Origin: Pontederia crassipes
Lineage: Eukaryota; Streptophyta; Magnoliopsida; Commelinales; Pontederiaceae
Assembly (NCBI GenBank): GCA_030549335.1
Contig: CM060195.1
Coordinates: forward strand, 8,029,001 to 8,093,000
Direction of reading: 5' to 3'
DNA: 64,000 bases
Below are positions 13,601 to 22,844 of this stretch, piece after piece; position 1 is the first letter of the stretch, and every line of letters starts with the position of its first letter. The position numbers were made by a program, and so were the translations under genes. The notes under the pieces are model-generated. The model searched no databases. It was not told the DNA's origin and worked only from the letters and a program-made list of their open reading frames with translations.

Positions 13601-14828
13601 GGCGGCCGGATCTGGCCGCCGCGAGCGGAGGGCGGCCGGATCTGGCCGCCGCGCACGAATGGCGGCCGGTTCTGGCCGCCGCGCGTGAATGGCAGCCGGA
13701 ACTGGCCGCCGCGCGCGAATGGCGGCCGGATCTGGCCGCCGCGCAAGAATGGCGGCCGGATCTGGCCGCCGCGCGCGAATGGCGACCAGAACTGGCCGCC
13801 GCACGGAGATGGTGGAAGGAGAGAAAAATTATATATCAAAGGAGGCGGGGATCGGACCTACCTGCGCCAGAGATGATCGGCGGCGGAAGCTTCGGGCGGG
13901 AGGTGGTCGACGGCCGGATGAACGGCGGACGAAACGGGCGGCGGCGGACGGGCGTTCAAAACGTTCTAAGTAAGAGTGCGGTCGGGTTTTTATATAACCA
14001 CTTTTCGACGGTCAAAACCGCCGCAACATAAGTAAATATAATATTATATTAATTCACGTTTCGACGGCTCTAATCTACTGGAAAAACCGTCGATAGTTTC
14101 GACGGTTTTCAAACCGTCGAAATATCGACGGTTTTAGCCGTCGGTAGTTTTGACGGTTCTTTAAACCGTCGAAATATCGACGGTTTTAGCCGTCGATTCC
14201 CTTAATGATAATTTTTAAAAACATCGACAGATACATAGGTTGTGTAAATTATAAATTTCCATTTTCGACGGTTGAGGCCATCGAAAAAAAGTAAGGTAGA
14301 ATATTTTATTTAAATACTATCGACGGTTATGACCGCCGAAATATCGACGGTTGCTTTGAACGTCGCAAATTTCGACGGTCAAAACCGTCGATAAGTTCAA
14401 TAATTATGCGCAACCAGTCTTGAAATTTTTCGACGGTTCAGACCGCTGGAAGTTTCGACGGTTAAATAAATCGCCGAAATTATCGACGGTCATAACCGTC
14501 GAAGTATAAATATTTTCGACGGATTCTTCCGACGAATTTATTACCGTCGAAATTTTAGATGGGTTAAATCGTCGAAAATTATCGGACGAAAATATCGACG
14601 GTTTGGAAGATCCGTCGAAAAAACCGTCGATATTTAAGACGAATTTCGGGCCGTCGAAAATGGACCGTCGGAAATACGACTTTTTCTTGTAGTGACTCAT
14701 GTTTAATTTTACAGTTTTATTTCTTACAAAGCATGTGGTCTAATTTATTTATAAAGATATATATTAATTAATATATGGGATTTATCTTTATTTCATTAAT
14801 GAATTATTGCAGGCCTGGATGCAATTGA
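7638..14828 (+). CDS. Metallothionein-like Cys-rich modular protein, copy A
   Basis: Six exons fit GT-AG splicing: 7638-7711, 7827-7892, 8032-8094, 8626-8682, 8841-8906 and 14813-14828, giving 113 residues. The product starts MSGFKVVFNARSYDNCSCGG. It then has four C-x-C-x4-C-x2-C modules (CSCGGQGCEKCK and variants; the fourth is CSCGGSRCEKCK), each shared between neighbouring exons, followed by a non-repeat tail (FISFSATPYMG) and PGCN. There are 17 cysteines. All introns are phase 2, so whole modules can be added or dropped in frame. No signal peptide is evident. High Cys, Gly and Lys content suggests a cytosolic thiol metal-binding protein, but this is inference and the pattern fits none of the plant metallothionein types 1-4. 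Two oddities: exon 3 is unique to this copy and its donor reads GTGACT, so unspliced RNA meets TGA at once (68-residue product); and the last intron is about 5.9 kb because it holds a CACTA element. Confidence 0.7.
8099..8502. mobile_element. hAT/MITE-like insertion with GGTCGGGT-type ends in copy A intron 3
   Basis: It begins 'agaggtgttcagcggatcg', resembling the 'aggggtgttca' terminus of plant hAT-like MITEs. It continues with inverted (gtcgggtcggacccgac) GC-rich repeats, an AT-rich core, and a second set of cgacccgactcgaaccg repeats. The opposite 'tgaacacct' terminus and a target duplication are not visible, so the 3' end seems lost. It follows directly on the exon 3 donor and may affect splicing there. 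Confidence 0.4.
8503..8548 (-). repeat. Inverted copy of the intron 2 segment
   Basis: The phrase 'tgcaaaatgctaaaatat' onward is the reverse complement of intron sequence that lies in forward orientation near 7920-7957 in this gene, and near 54700-54740 in copy C. Exon 3 therefore sits between two inverted intronic repeats of about 40 bases. Confidence 0.7.
9180..9745. repeat. CACTA subterminal repeat array, left
   Basis: The words cgacggtt, aaccgtcg, atcggcggc and their complements recur every 15-30 bases in both orientations, making many small palindromes. Such arrays are the known binding sites of TNPA-type proteins in CACTA elements. Open frames here (for example 9295-9540) are by-products of the repeat. 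Confidence 0.85.
10570..12478 (-). pseudogene. CACTA-encoded Transpos_assoc + Transposase_24 gene, decayed
   Basis: On the minus strand the gene appears to open near 12478 with RRWMYKRNNPGRRGLTQEF then CQSLQFQREGAIRCPC, the Transposase-associated N-terminus typical of TNP2. A stop soon follows and the TNP2 core is absent. Further blocks have consistent splice borders: a Pro/Ser-rich exon at 11778-12115 with a repeated SATGIRI unit, a block near 11580-11690 (PYATRQMLFNEFQ), one at 11225-11500 (WWEPEHTKKMWKAFNSRC, then SDQGACLHSGGCLSTSTI), one near 11030-11130 (EKETGRPPTQDKIF, then LRTHQKKNKEWV) and one at 10570-10910 (LWTDHVGVKKGRIYGLGS plus a charged coiled-coil-like tail EEVRQKFEERERRNRDEM). 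These are Transposase_24 hallmarks. At least two blocks contain an in-frame stop, so a full product is unlikely. Confidence 0.75.
12480..13315. other. CACTA interior, non-coding
   Basis: AT-rich interior of the CACTA element between its gene and its minisatellite. No protein or structural RNA pattern is seen. A small tandem repeat of 'ataattctaaa' lies near 12708-12770. Confidence 0.5.
13318..13808. repeat. GC-rich 30-bp minisatellite in the CACTA element
   Basis: About 16 copies of a 30-base unit based on ggcggccggatctggccgcc followed by gcgcgcggag. The best-ordered copies lie at 13560-13800, where two units fill 60 bases exactly. The core is an almost perfect palindrome around gatc. Because the unit is a multiple of three, frames stay open on both strands, giving several overlapping Arg/Ala/Gly/Pro-rich frames; I treat these as artefacts. 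The array lies just downstream of the element's minus-strand TATA box, in the position of a 5' UTR or first intron. Confidence 0.9.
13987..13995 (-). promoter_or_regulatory. TATA-like box of the CACTA gene
   Basis: On the minus strand this reads TATATAAAA, at the inner edge of the right subterminal array and upstream of the Transposase_24-type gene. A GC-rich leader follows, with a possible donor CAG|GTAGGT near 13855-13865. Position and orientation fit the element's own promoter; no start site can be proven. Confidence 0.5.
13998..14680. repeat. CACTA subterminal repeat array, right
   Basis: Cgacggtt/aaccgtcg words recur in both orientations up to the right terminal repeat, mirroring the left array. 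They likely serve as transposase-accessory binding sites. The open frame at 14404-14700 on the minus strand is a by-product. Confidence 0.85.
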
Positions 14829-15139
14829 GACGCACAAATGATGAGCACTAGGGTTCATGTCCTACTTGATTGCAACTACATCTTCATATTATATTATTAT
14901 CTAAATAAAGAGCGCTTGGTGTGCTCGAGTGTGTTTTAGGACATGGAGATGTATTCATATGCTTATATATGTCTACCTAAATATATTGCTAATTAAAATC
15001 TAAAATGGAGGATGGGATGGAAACTTAATTAGTCGTTGGCTCTCTTATATATCATCTCCTATACGCCATAACTAAATGAAGTATCTTGTGACTATATATC
15101 CAAGTTTCCTCATCCGAATGCGAATCGAATATTTAATAA
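14829..15139 (+). terminator. 3' UTR and poly(A) region of copy A
   Basis: Sequence after the stop matches the 3' flank of copies B and C. A likely poly(A) signal (aataaa) lies near 14903-14908 in 'tctaaataaagagcgc'; the same phrase follows copy B near 33232 and copy C near 56545. The shared flank continues to about 15139, where an unrelated LTR-like repeat interrupts it. Confidence 0.55.
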
Positions 15140-16860
15140 AAGTGACACGGTGGCGAATCGTAAAGTGGAGGTTAATGATTACAAATTTTGAATCAATCCC
15201 ATTCGGTGACGAAATTCATAAAGAAATAAAATCACAATGGTTTATGAAATATTGGATATTTATTTAATTAACTAATAATAAGAGAGTTTATGTCTATTTA
15301 TATGTATTTTATAATCAAATTTTAAATAACTTAAAATTTATAAAGGTAAAATAACAAGATTATCTAGTTAACAATCCTAGCAAACAATATTTATCATCTA
15401 TTATAACTATCATACATTAGTCTCTCTCTTTTTAATAGAATTCAACTTCGAACTCTGAAAATTAAATCTTGAGAACCATGCTTCACATCTCATTATAGTC
15501 TTATTTTCCTTCTCAACTCATCAGATGAATTATTTAACCAAGCAGATTATAGAAAAATATCAAATAACAAGACAATATTGTTATCAAATCTTGACTTGAA
15601 AATGCAATTCGTAGAAAATTAAAATCTTTGATGTTGACGAAAACTTTCACACATCTCACATCAACTTCAAACACTTGAATAAAATCATTTTTGTCAGTTG
15701 ATGAAATTTTCCACAACTTTTCATGTCTCTTTAATAAATTTATCTTCTTTTTATTCAGAAGGAAAATCCATAGTAACAACTTCATAATATCTTTGATAGT
15801 CTCTTGCAATTCTTCAATTAGAGCAATCACAACTTTAAAACATATTTTATTTTTCAAAAGATAGCACATAGTCTCAAGGAGTTTCGAAAACTTTATTAAT
15901 CATTGATTATATTATCCAATTGTTGTTAAACTTTCTCAATCGAATTCTTAATGTTCTCCAAGTGAATCTGCACTTCTTGTATTAAATTTTGCTTTCTCTT
16001 GTTGATGTGATTGTTGAAAAATAAGATAATGGTCGGATGAAGGCAAAACATAACCAATGATTAGTTTCTTCATCTTTTGCCATGTCTGGATAGACTTTTT
16101 ATGATAACAAGCTCGTAATCATTTATTATCTTTCCATCAAGAAGGTGATCTACTTGTAAATTTGTTGGCAACTAATTTGGCTTATTGAAAATGTGAAACA
16201 TCCCAATGATCAAAGAAATGATCAACTTGAAAATCTGATGTCCAAGTACCCATTAAATGAATTAAGGTGGCACTAGTCTCATCTTCTTAGCTAAATAAAA
16301 TTAAAATAAATAAAGAAATAAGAAAACAAGATAAAAGGAATGTAATTAATAAAACATGATGGAGAAAAAAATGACAGAGAAAAAGATATGGTGAGACAAA
16401 AATTAATGAAAAAAATAAAGGTTGCAATTCGGTTAGTAAGTAAAAGAAAAAAATAAAATAATAAATGGATGATAAAAAAGAAGATAAACACTAGGACGAA
16501 GAGGTAAATATTCATTAAAATTCTCATCCTATTTAACATAACAGGAGATTATAAAGTGAAGGAGATTATAATTTTAGGCGAATCTCGAAAAAGGTTGATG
16601 ATTCGAAATACTATCAAGGGATTAATAAACTCAAAATTCACTAATGCTCGGAATTCTCCGAGACATAAAATCATACATGATTATGAAATAATGGATATTG
16701 ATTGAACTAACTAATAATGAAAGAGTTTATGCCTATTTATAAGTATTTTACAATTAAATCTAAAATAATTAAAAAATTATAAAGATAAAATAACAATAAT
16801 ATCAAGATAAAAATTCTAACTAACAATATTTATCATCTATTATATCTATCCTACATAAAA
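15140..16860 (-). mobile_element. Degenerate LTR-type relic in the 3' flank of copy A
   Basis: Two similar stretches, about 15240-15420 and 16680-16855, share phrases such as 'gagtttatg', 'tattttacaat' and 'caatatttatcatctatta' in the same orientation and bracket about 1.2 kb. The interior shows a minus-strand frame at 15534-15869 that might be gag-like (IALIEELQETIKDIM), but I cannot assign it firmly. The 3' flank shared with copies B and C stops at its left edge and resumes at its right edge (near 16865), which supports an insertion. It is old and broken, with no whole protein. Confidence 0.4.
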
Positions 16861-18130
16861 AATTAATATGAAATAGCTAGTCAAATTATGCACTTATTAA
16901 TTAAATAGATGTCTTAAATTTTACACCCTAAGATTGAAATCTTAAATATTGCTTAACAATTCCTATTAAACTTAAACTTTGCCGAGGACTGCAGCGCTTG
17001 CAAGTGCCAATCCAACTGCAGACAAAGAGCACCCGATGTGGAGCTATTAATAGAGACAAATGCCAATATAAATATCTAATATATATATATATATAATAAA
17101 TCACACTTCATGATATTTTAAAACAAGATAAACTCCCTCATTCCATCGTATCAACTTTCTCTAGTTGTTTAAATTATTAAATTTTTAATCAATTTAATTA
17201 AATATCTTACTATGTAACCATTCATTTATTTATTTTAATGACATGTGAAAGCATTAAAATTAGAGTATCATCCTAACTCAACAATTTTATCATCAATATC
17301 ATCCTAATTCATTTTATAGAAGATATATGTTGAAATAAAGTAGTTCTGCCATATCCAAGGATAAATTTCATCATCTTCATTAGCGGCGATCAAGGGCTGT
17401 CATTATTACTAGCGTGGACTTTCACGTATTAATAGGGTGTTCCACGTCCCAAGTCAGGACAAATGGAGTGAAGGTTAGATTCAATCTCCATTCGCAGCTC
17501 CTTGTTCGCATGCATCACTATTCAGTGGCATCCCTGTCTTTGGCGACTTCGTGGTGTTATTGCGGACATTTGTAGCTACCTGTGTAGTCTCGCTCCCGCA
17601 AATATTATTTTTTATCATATGCGGATTTTCTTGCATCTTTTGACCACCAACAGGGCAAGTATTTTTGGAGTGATAGTCCATTTCCAAGTCTTGCCTAGAT
17701 TTTGTATAATGACTTATTGAATTTAACGCAATGAAGCTCGTTTTAGAAAAATTCAATCCTACTACACCCTGGTTCGAACCGAATTTGATCATATCACCCT
17801 ATCATCATATTTTTTTTCTATTATTATTATTCTTGCTATTTTTATATTATTATAATTTAATAGTAGTTGTAATATTTATTTCAAAGTATAAAATAAATTT
17901 TCCAAATAGTTAAATATTATTTTCATTTTTTATAATATTTTATTCTAAAAAACCAAATATAATATAATCTTGAAGTTAAATATACAAAGTAAAAGAAATA
18001 AATAAAAAGAAAAATATTGGGTATTTGAATCATTGGTTTGGACTCATCCAATTGTCTGTCTTCATGAAAACATCACTTCTTTTTATTCAGTTTGAATGAA
18101 AACATCACTTCATGAAATTATCCACAACTA
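16236..18130. repeat. Tandem segmental duplication, first unit
   Basis: Blocks of this stretch recur in the same order in 18131-18650 and then 30857-31345. 16240-16730 matches 18150-18650; 16730-16975 matches 30857-31098; 17858-18100 matches 31124-31340. The second unit lacks the part corresponding to about 17000-17790 and is split by the insertion at 18655-30853. The unit includes gene 3' flank sequence (16870-16975), so it belongs to the same duplication history as the Cys-rich genes. Confidence 0.7.
16976..17857. other. Unassigned stretch, unique to the first duplication unit
   Basis: A short open segment near 16967-17075 would encode a Cys-rich peptide with ACKCQSNC; no start codon or homologue is recognised. 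A (TA)n run lies near 17075-17095. The part 17340-17800 is less AT-rich and has frames on both strands up to 103 codons (17481-17792 minus), but none resembles a known family. Confidence 0.35.
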
Positions 18131-18650
18131 TTCAAACATGAAAATCCAATGTCGAAGTACCCATTAAATGAATTAAGGTGGCACTAGTCTCATATTCTTA
18201 GCTAAATAAAATTAAAAGAAAGAAAGAAGAAAACAAGATAAAAAGAATGTAATTAATAAATCATGATGGAGACAAAATGATAAAGAAAAAGATATGGTCA
18301 ATTGGAGATAAAAAAAAATAATGAGAACAAATATAATGGTTGCAATTCGGTTAGTAAGTAAAAGAAAAAAATTAAAATAAGAAAATTAAAATAATGAATG
18401 GATGATGAAAAAGAAGACGAGCACGAGGACGAAGAGGTAAATCTCCTTGAAAATTCTCATACTACTTAACATAACTGGAGATTATAAAATGAAGGAGATT
18501 ATAATTTTTAGACGAATTTAAAAAAAGTCGACACCATCAATAGCTTAATAAACTCGAAATCCACTGATGCTCGAATTCATCGAGACATACAATCATACAT
18601 GATTATGACATGAATGGATATTGATTGAAGTAACTAATAATGAAAGAGTT
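18131..18650. repeat. Tandem segmental duplication, second unit, left part
   Basis: This repeats 16215-16725 closely, with 'aaatgaattaaggtggcact' at 18168 as at 16253. It stops at 'gagtttatg' (18654). The expected continuation 'cctatttataagtattt' is found at 30859 instead, so everything between was inserted later. Confidence 0.75.
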
Positions 18651-19799
18651 TATGCATAACACCCCAAAATTCGATCTCGTCATGTGACGAAATCTCCTTT
18701 CGATCGCTACTTTCTTCAGTCTTTTTTGACTCATTTGTTGACTCAAATGGTCAAAAAAAAATGACACGTAAGTGGAAGACTTAATAAATAAAATAATATA
18801 AGAATTAAAGAAAATGCAGAATCTAAGTAGATAAAGGTACATCCAATGTCTCAACCTAAGGCATATGAAAGTTTATGCCATAAGTACAACTTTATAGGTC
18901 TCATAATAGTCCAAATACAACTCGATATAAAGAAAAATGAAAGACTTCAACTAAACTTTAGGATAACCATTTGCACACACCACCAAACTATAATTGTCGC
19001 ACACACATCAACGACTCACAATCATCATCAAGTACATATGGAGATCACACAGGGGAGCAAGCACAATCGTTAGTATAAAGTTAAGTGTGAAATCGTATAA
19101 GTTATAGATTAGTTGTCACGATCCCGATTTAAATCATGATTTAAATCAGAGCTCGTGACTGATTACAGACGATCAAATAATAATTTTTTTTAAACAAAAT
19201 TGTGCATAACCCCTTTAGATACTACAAGAAAGTGACAACATATAACCAAACCACAGTTTATATTGATCATTCAGAGAACGTAACAATCCTAGGGTTTACA
19301 CCACCACATAGTCATAAAAGATTTAAATTTTACAATATAAAAAATTACTTTTCATACATAGCATATGTCAAACTCTCCCTATATCTCAACAAAGAAATAT
19401 GAGAGCTACAATTCTTCTATCTAGTGCGCGCGGTGGGGCACGTGACTTCTCAATACCTTAAAAGCAAAAAGAATTCACATCCTATTAAGGTTGTCTTTCG
19501 CGGTTCTAAAAATTCTGCTGATCTGAAAAAGTGTATAACAACACTGTGAGCAAATAATAGCTCAGTAAGCTGATAACTCATAAGCTATGTGTTACCATCT
19601 AATAAATTCGGAGAAACATAAAAATACATACATTAATCATAATATCAAAGTCAATATCTTCACATATTTCATAAATACATATATAACATTCCAATCAAAA
19701 TCATTACACTCAGTTTACATTCATTGTCACTTAAACATATCAAACATGAGTATGCAATGCAACACTCTCATATGTATGCACGGATCACCAACTGACCAG

Positions 19800-20095
19800 T
19801 GATCGGTAGGTGGACTCTAGAGGTAGCTCCTATCGTTATCAGTGACGTAGCACTTAACTCCATTCTACTTCATCCCTTTCGGGGAACAAATCATATAACG
19901 ATAGGTGGACTCTAGAGGTCGCCCCTACGGATTCTACAGGTGGCCCCCATCGTGACTACTCACGATGTGGTACTTAGCTCTGCATGGCACTTAGCTCCGG
20001 CCTATCTCATCCCATTATTTAGGGAACAGAATGATGGATTAGACTCTAGAGGTGGCTCCCATCGTGATCAGTGATGTAACGCTTAGTTCCAATCA
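19800..20095. repeat. Diverged tandem repeat with 'ggactctagaggt' phrase
   Basis: Three copies of 'ggtggactctagaggt' or close variants (about 19807, 19904 and 20040) are followed by 'gctccyatcgt...' and 'cacttagctcc' phrases, giving a period of roughly 100-130 bases. This kind of short-period repeat is common within long plant LTRs. Nothing coding is seen. Confidence 0.6.
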
Positions 20096-21681
20096 TCATA
20101 CAATGCAATGCAATGCAGGATTCATCATGTAACAATTGCATCTCTATATCAGAAGATGAATCATATCAAATACCATTTTAAATCAAACAAGATTGTACTT
20201 TTCGTAACTCATTCATATCATATTACATATACTTTTCAAATTTGCAATCATACAATCATTCACATATACTTTTCATAATTGCATTTCTCGAAATCCATTC
20301 ATAATATATTCAATAATATCATAGTCAATGCCACACCGAATTCAAAAGAGGTGAATACATAGAGTAGGAGAAACCAACTTACCTATAAGGGCTAACAAAA
20401 TATTTTCATTTCCTTGTTCACTACTTTACTCTTCTACTCCTATAATAATAATAGTAAGAAACATATTACTACTATGATCCGAACATAATCCTATCACACA
20501 TGAAACATAATTAATTTCATAGGTATATGAACTTTAAGTAATTACTCTTATAACTTAAGTAACTATTTAACATAAGGATTGACCTAATATTATGACAGAT
20601 TGCACACATAGTAAAGAAAATCCATATCTTCTAGTATACATCAACCAAATGGAATCAATCTAATTTTCTTTAGTTCCAAATTACAGAGACATTAATATGT
20701 AAAAGTTTCAAATCTTATTCCATTATGGTTTGTTCTCATGAAAATCAAAATTCAGCCTAACTTTTATGTTGTTTCTATATTCTGACAGACTGAGTAACCT
20801 TACTTTTATAATTTATATTAAATAATAAACATTCCCTGTTTTGGTTCTTTTAATTTTTCTAAATAGTAGACATTCTAAGGTACAACTCATAAAATTACTT
20901 GTATTTATATCTCTTTGTACTGAGCACAATAAATTTAATCAATACTATCATAATCTGCCTTAAGTTCCCTCTTGACAGACTGAGTAAGGCTTGGTAAATT
21001 ATTTATACCTCTCTCTACACATATCATTTTCTAGTGATTCCAATTGTCAATGAAACCTAACATAAATTTCTAACACTCTAAATTATCAAATAATTAAACG
21101 ACATATTAGATTTAATACATAATTTACAAATTCGGGTAGCAATTTCGGCTGACAGAATGATAGTACCTTAAAGATAAGAGCATAACTATATCTACAGATA
21201 TCATATTAACTTGATTCCAAAGCTAAATGAAAGTAGACTCGTAGAGGTCAACCAGAATAAATTTCATAATTTTTGGATCACTTGAAGGTATGGAATTATG
21301 TAGCTAAATAATCGGGAACCAATTGAACATGGCTAGGATTAATCTTACTCATGAACAACATGAGTTTTGCACCATGTTCAAGTAAAATCCGAAAATGAAT
21401 AGATGAGAAAGGTTTAGAGTCACCCTATTTAGGGATAATTTAGTTAAAATCTAAAGAAAATGAAGTAAGAACTTACCAAAACTTAAAACCCTAGCTTCAA
21501 CTTCTCCTCTTCCAATTCCTTCAACAAGTATGGATTTGTGCCATTTCCTTAAGTGCTCGGCCAAGGTGGTGAATAGGGCAGACGAAGATAGTAAAAGGTG
21601 AAAGGATAAGTATTAGAAGGAAGGGAGAAACCGACTTCAGGTGGTGAGTTGAATTCTTCCAAAAATACCCTTGAAGCATCA

Positions 21682-21808
21682 CTTATTTACATGTAATGTC
21701 TTAATTAAATGAATGAATAAATAAATAAATGGAGAAATGCAAAAGCCATTTCTCCATTTATTTATTTATTTATTCATTCATTTACTTAAGACATTACATG
21801 TAAATAAG
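21682..21808. repeat. Near-perfect 60-bp foldback hairpin
   Basis: Left arm from cttatttacatgtaatgtc and right arm ending gacattacatgtaaataag are reverse complements over about 58-62 bases. They differ by one base and one extra AAAT unit, with a loop of about 6 bases (caaaag). It may be a MITE remnant or a replication-slippage inverted duplication. No protein is encoded. Confidence 0.9.
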
Positions 21809-22193
21809 AAGCTATCCCCTATTTGGATTCAAATAAAATATTTAGAAAAATAAATAACCAAGGAATCGAAATCTAAATTTTTGTCCAAAAAACAAAACAA
21901 ATTTTTCAATTTTGTGTCTATGTTTTACCTAACTCACACATCTCCTAAAAATTCTTAAAAATCACTTTTAGAATTCTTTCATATACAAGAACAATTATCG
22001 GGACTTCAATTTTTCAAATTTTCACTTTTCCGAAAATCACATTTTCATGCCTTAAGTAAATTTCCATCACTTTCGCACTTTAGTTGACATTGAGGTGTAA
22101 GTCTTAACATCACATACATAGAGCTTATCAATAAGATAATATAGCATCACATTTAGACATCTAATAATGCATGATTACCTTAGGGATATTACA

Positions 22194-22844
22194 TTAGTTC
22201 CATTAGAATAAGCATGATGTGAATATTTAAGTCAAATAAAGAGAGTCATAATGGGAAATCAATAAGAAGATCATAGTTCATGCCATTTTCATTTTATTTC
22301 TTTTTTATATTCATGTTCTTTGTTTGTATCCATTGTTCATATTCTTAAGGACAAAGTCCTTTCATTCATCTTTCGCTATTCATATTCTTTCATCTTATCA
22401 ATAATTGGAAGAGCTCTCCACTTTTAGAAAAATATCATTGCAAACACACAAGTATGTAATCATCTAGACCATGGTGGGTTAATGGAAGATCAGCGCCACA
22501 ACCAGCCTTGTCGAGCATGATGACCTGGCGCAAGGAGAAAACATTCGTAGGGATGGACTCCCATCTATATAGGGATTGGTGAGAAAATTGATGCGAACTA
22601 GGTAGTGCTACTGAAACCACTTTGTGCATCTTCTGTTGCCGGGAAAGAAAGACGTGTTGGGTGAGTCTGGCACGTCACGCTTGCTAATACGGCCCGGCTG
22701 CCCTTCCCCTCCGTCTTCATCTTCAAGACTTTTGCCTGCGGAAAGCAGCGGCGCGTGGAGGCTTTCGAGCGCTTTCGGAAAATCAATCACTTCCCTTTTG
22801 GAGAAATCGTTTCATTCACGAAAGTCTCCTCCATTATATCTTAT
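22194..22844. other. Unassigned flank left of the copia fossil
   Basis: Part of the composite insertion. 22440-22830 has higher GC and short frames on both strands, but no known domain. It is interrupted at 22844 by the copia element and should continue at 30158. Confidence 0.3.

Larger units (their letters stand above)
9164..14694 (-). mobile_element. Complete-ended, non-autonomous CACTA (En/Spm) transposon, 5.5 kb
   Basis: The left end reads CACTACAAGAAAA and the right end TTTTTCTTGTAGTG, a perfect 13-base terminal inverted repeat of the CACTA superfamily. The 3-base target duplication ACT flanks it (9161-9163 and 14695-14697). Both ends carry long arrays of cgacggtt/aaccgtcg words, the usual subterminal repeats. 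The coding strand is minus: a TATA-like box near 13987-13995, a GC-rich minisatellite, then a Transposase_24-type gene. The catalytic TNP2 transposase is missing; only its N-terminal associated domain remains, so movement would need a helper. It lies in the last intron of the copy A gene in opposite orientation. The intact ends suggest a fairly young insertion. Confidence 0.93.

Noticed and set aside
13137-14031. Several long overlapping frames on both strands rich in Arg, Ala, Gly and Pro
   Set aside because: They are produced by a 30-base repeat whose length is a multiple of three; no domain, and all frames look equally open.
9180-14680. Regularly spaced palindromic words that at first sight recall a CRISPR array
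   Set aside because: Units are irregular, in both orientations, and confined to the ends of a CACTA element in a plant genome.
7638-14828. Assigning the Cys-rich genes to plant metallothionein type 1, 2, 3 or 4
   Set aside because: The C-x-C-x4-C-x2-C modules, the N-terminus and the exon plan do not fit those types as I know them.
18655-22193. A separate 3.5 kb solo LTR ending at 'gatattaca'
   Set aside because: The flanking five bases agree only in part (ttatg/ttagt), while the 18655-30853 borders have an exact duplicate and an empty-site match.
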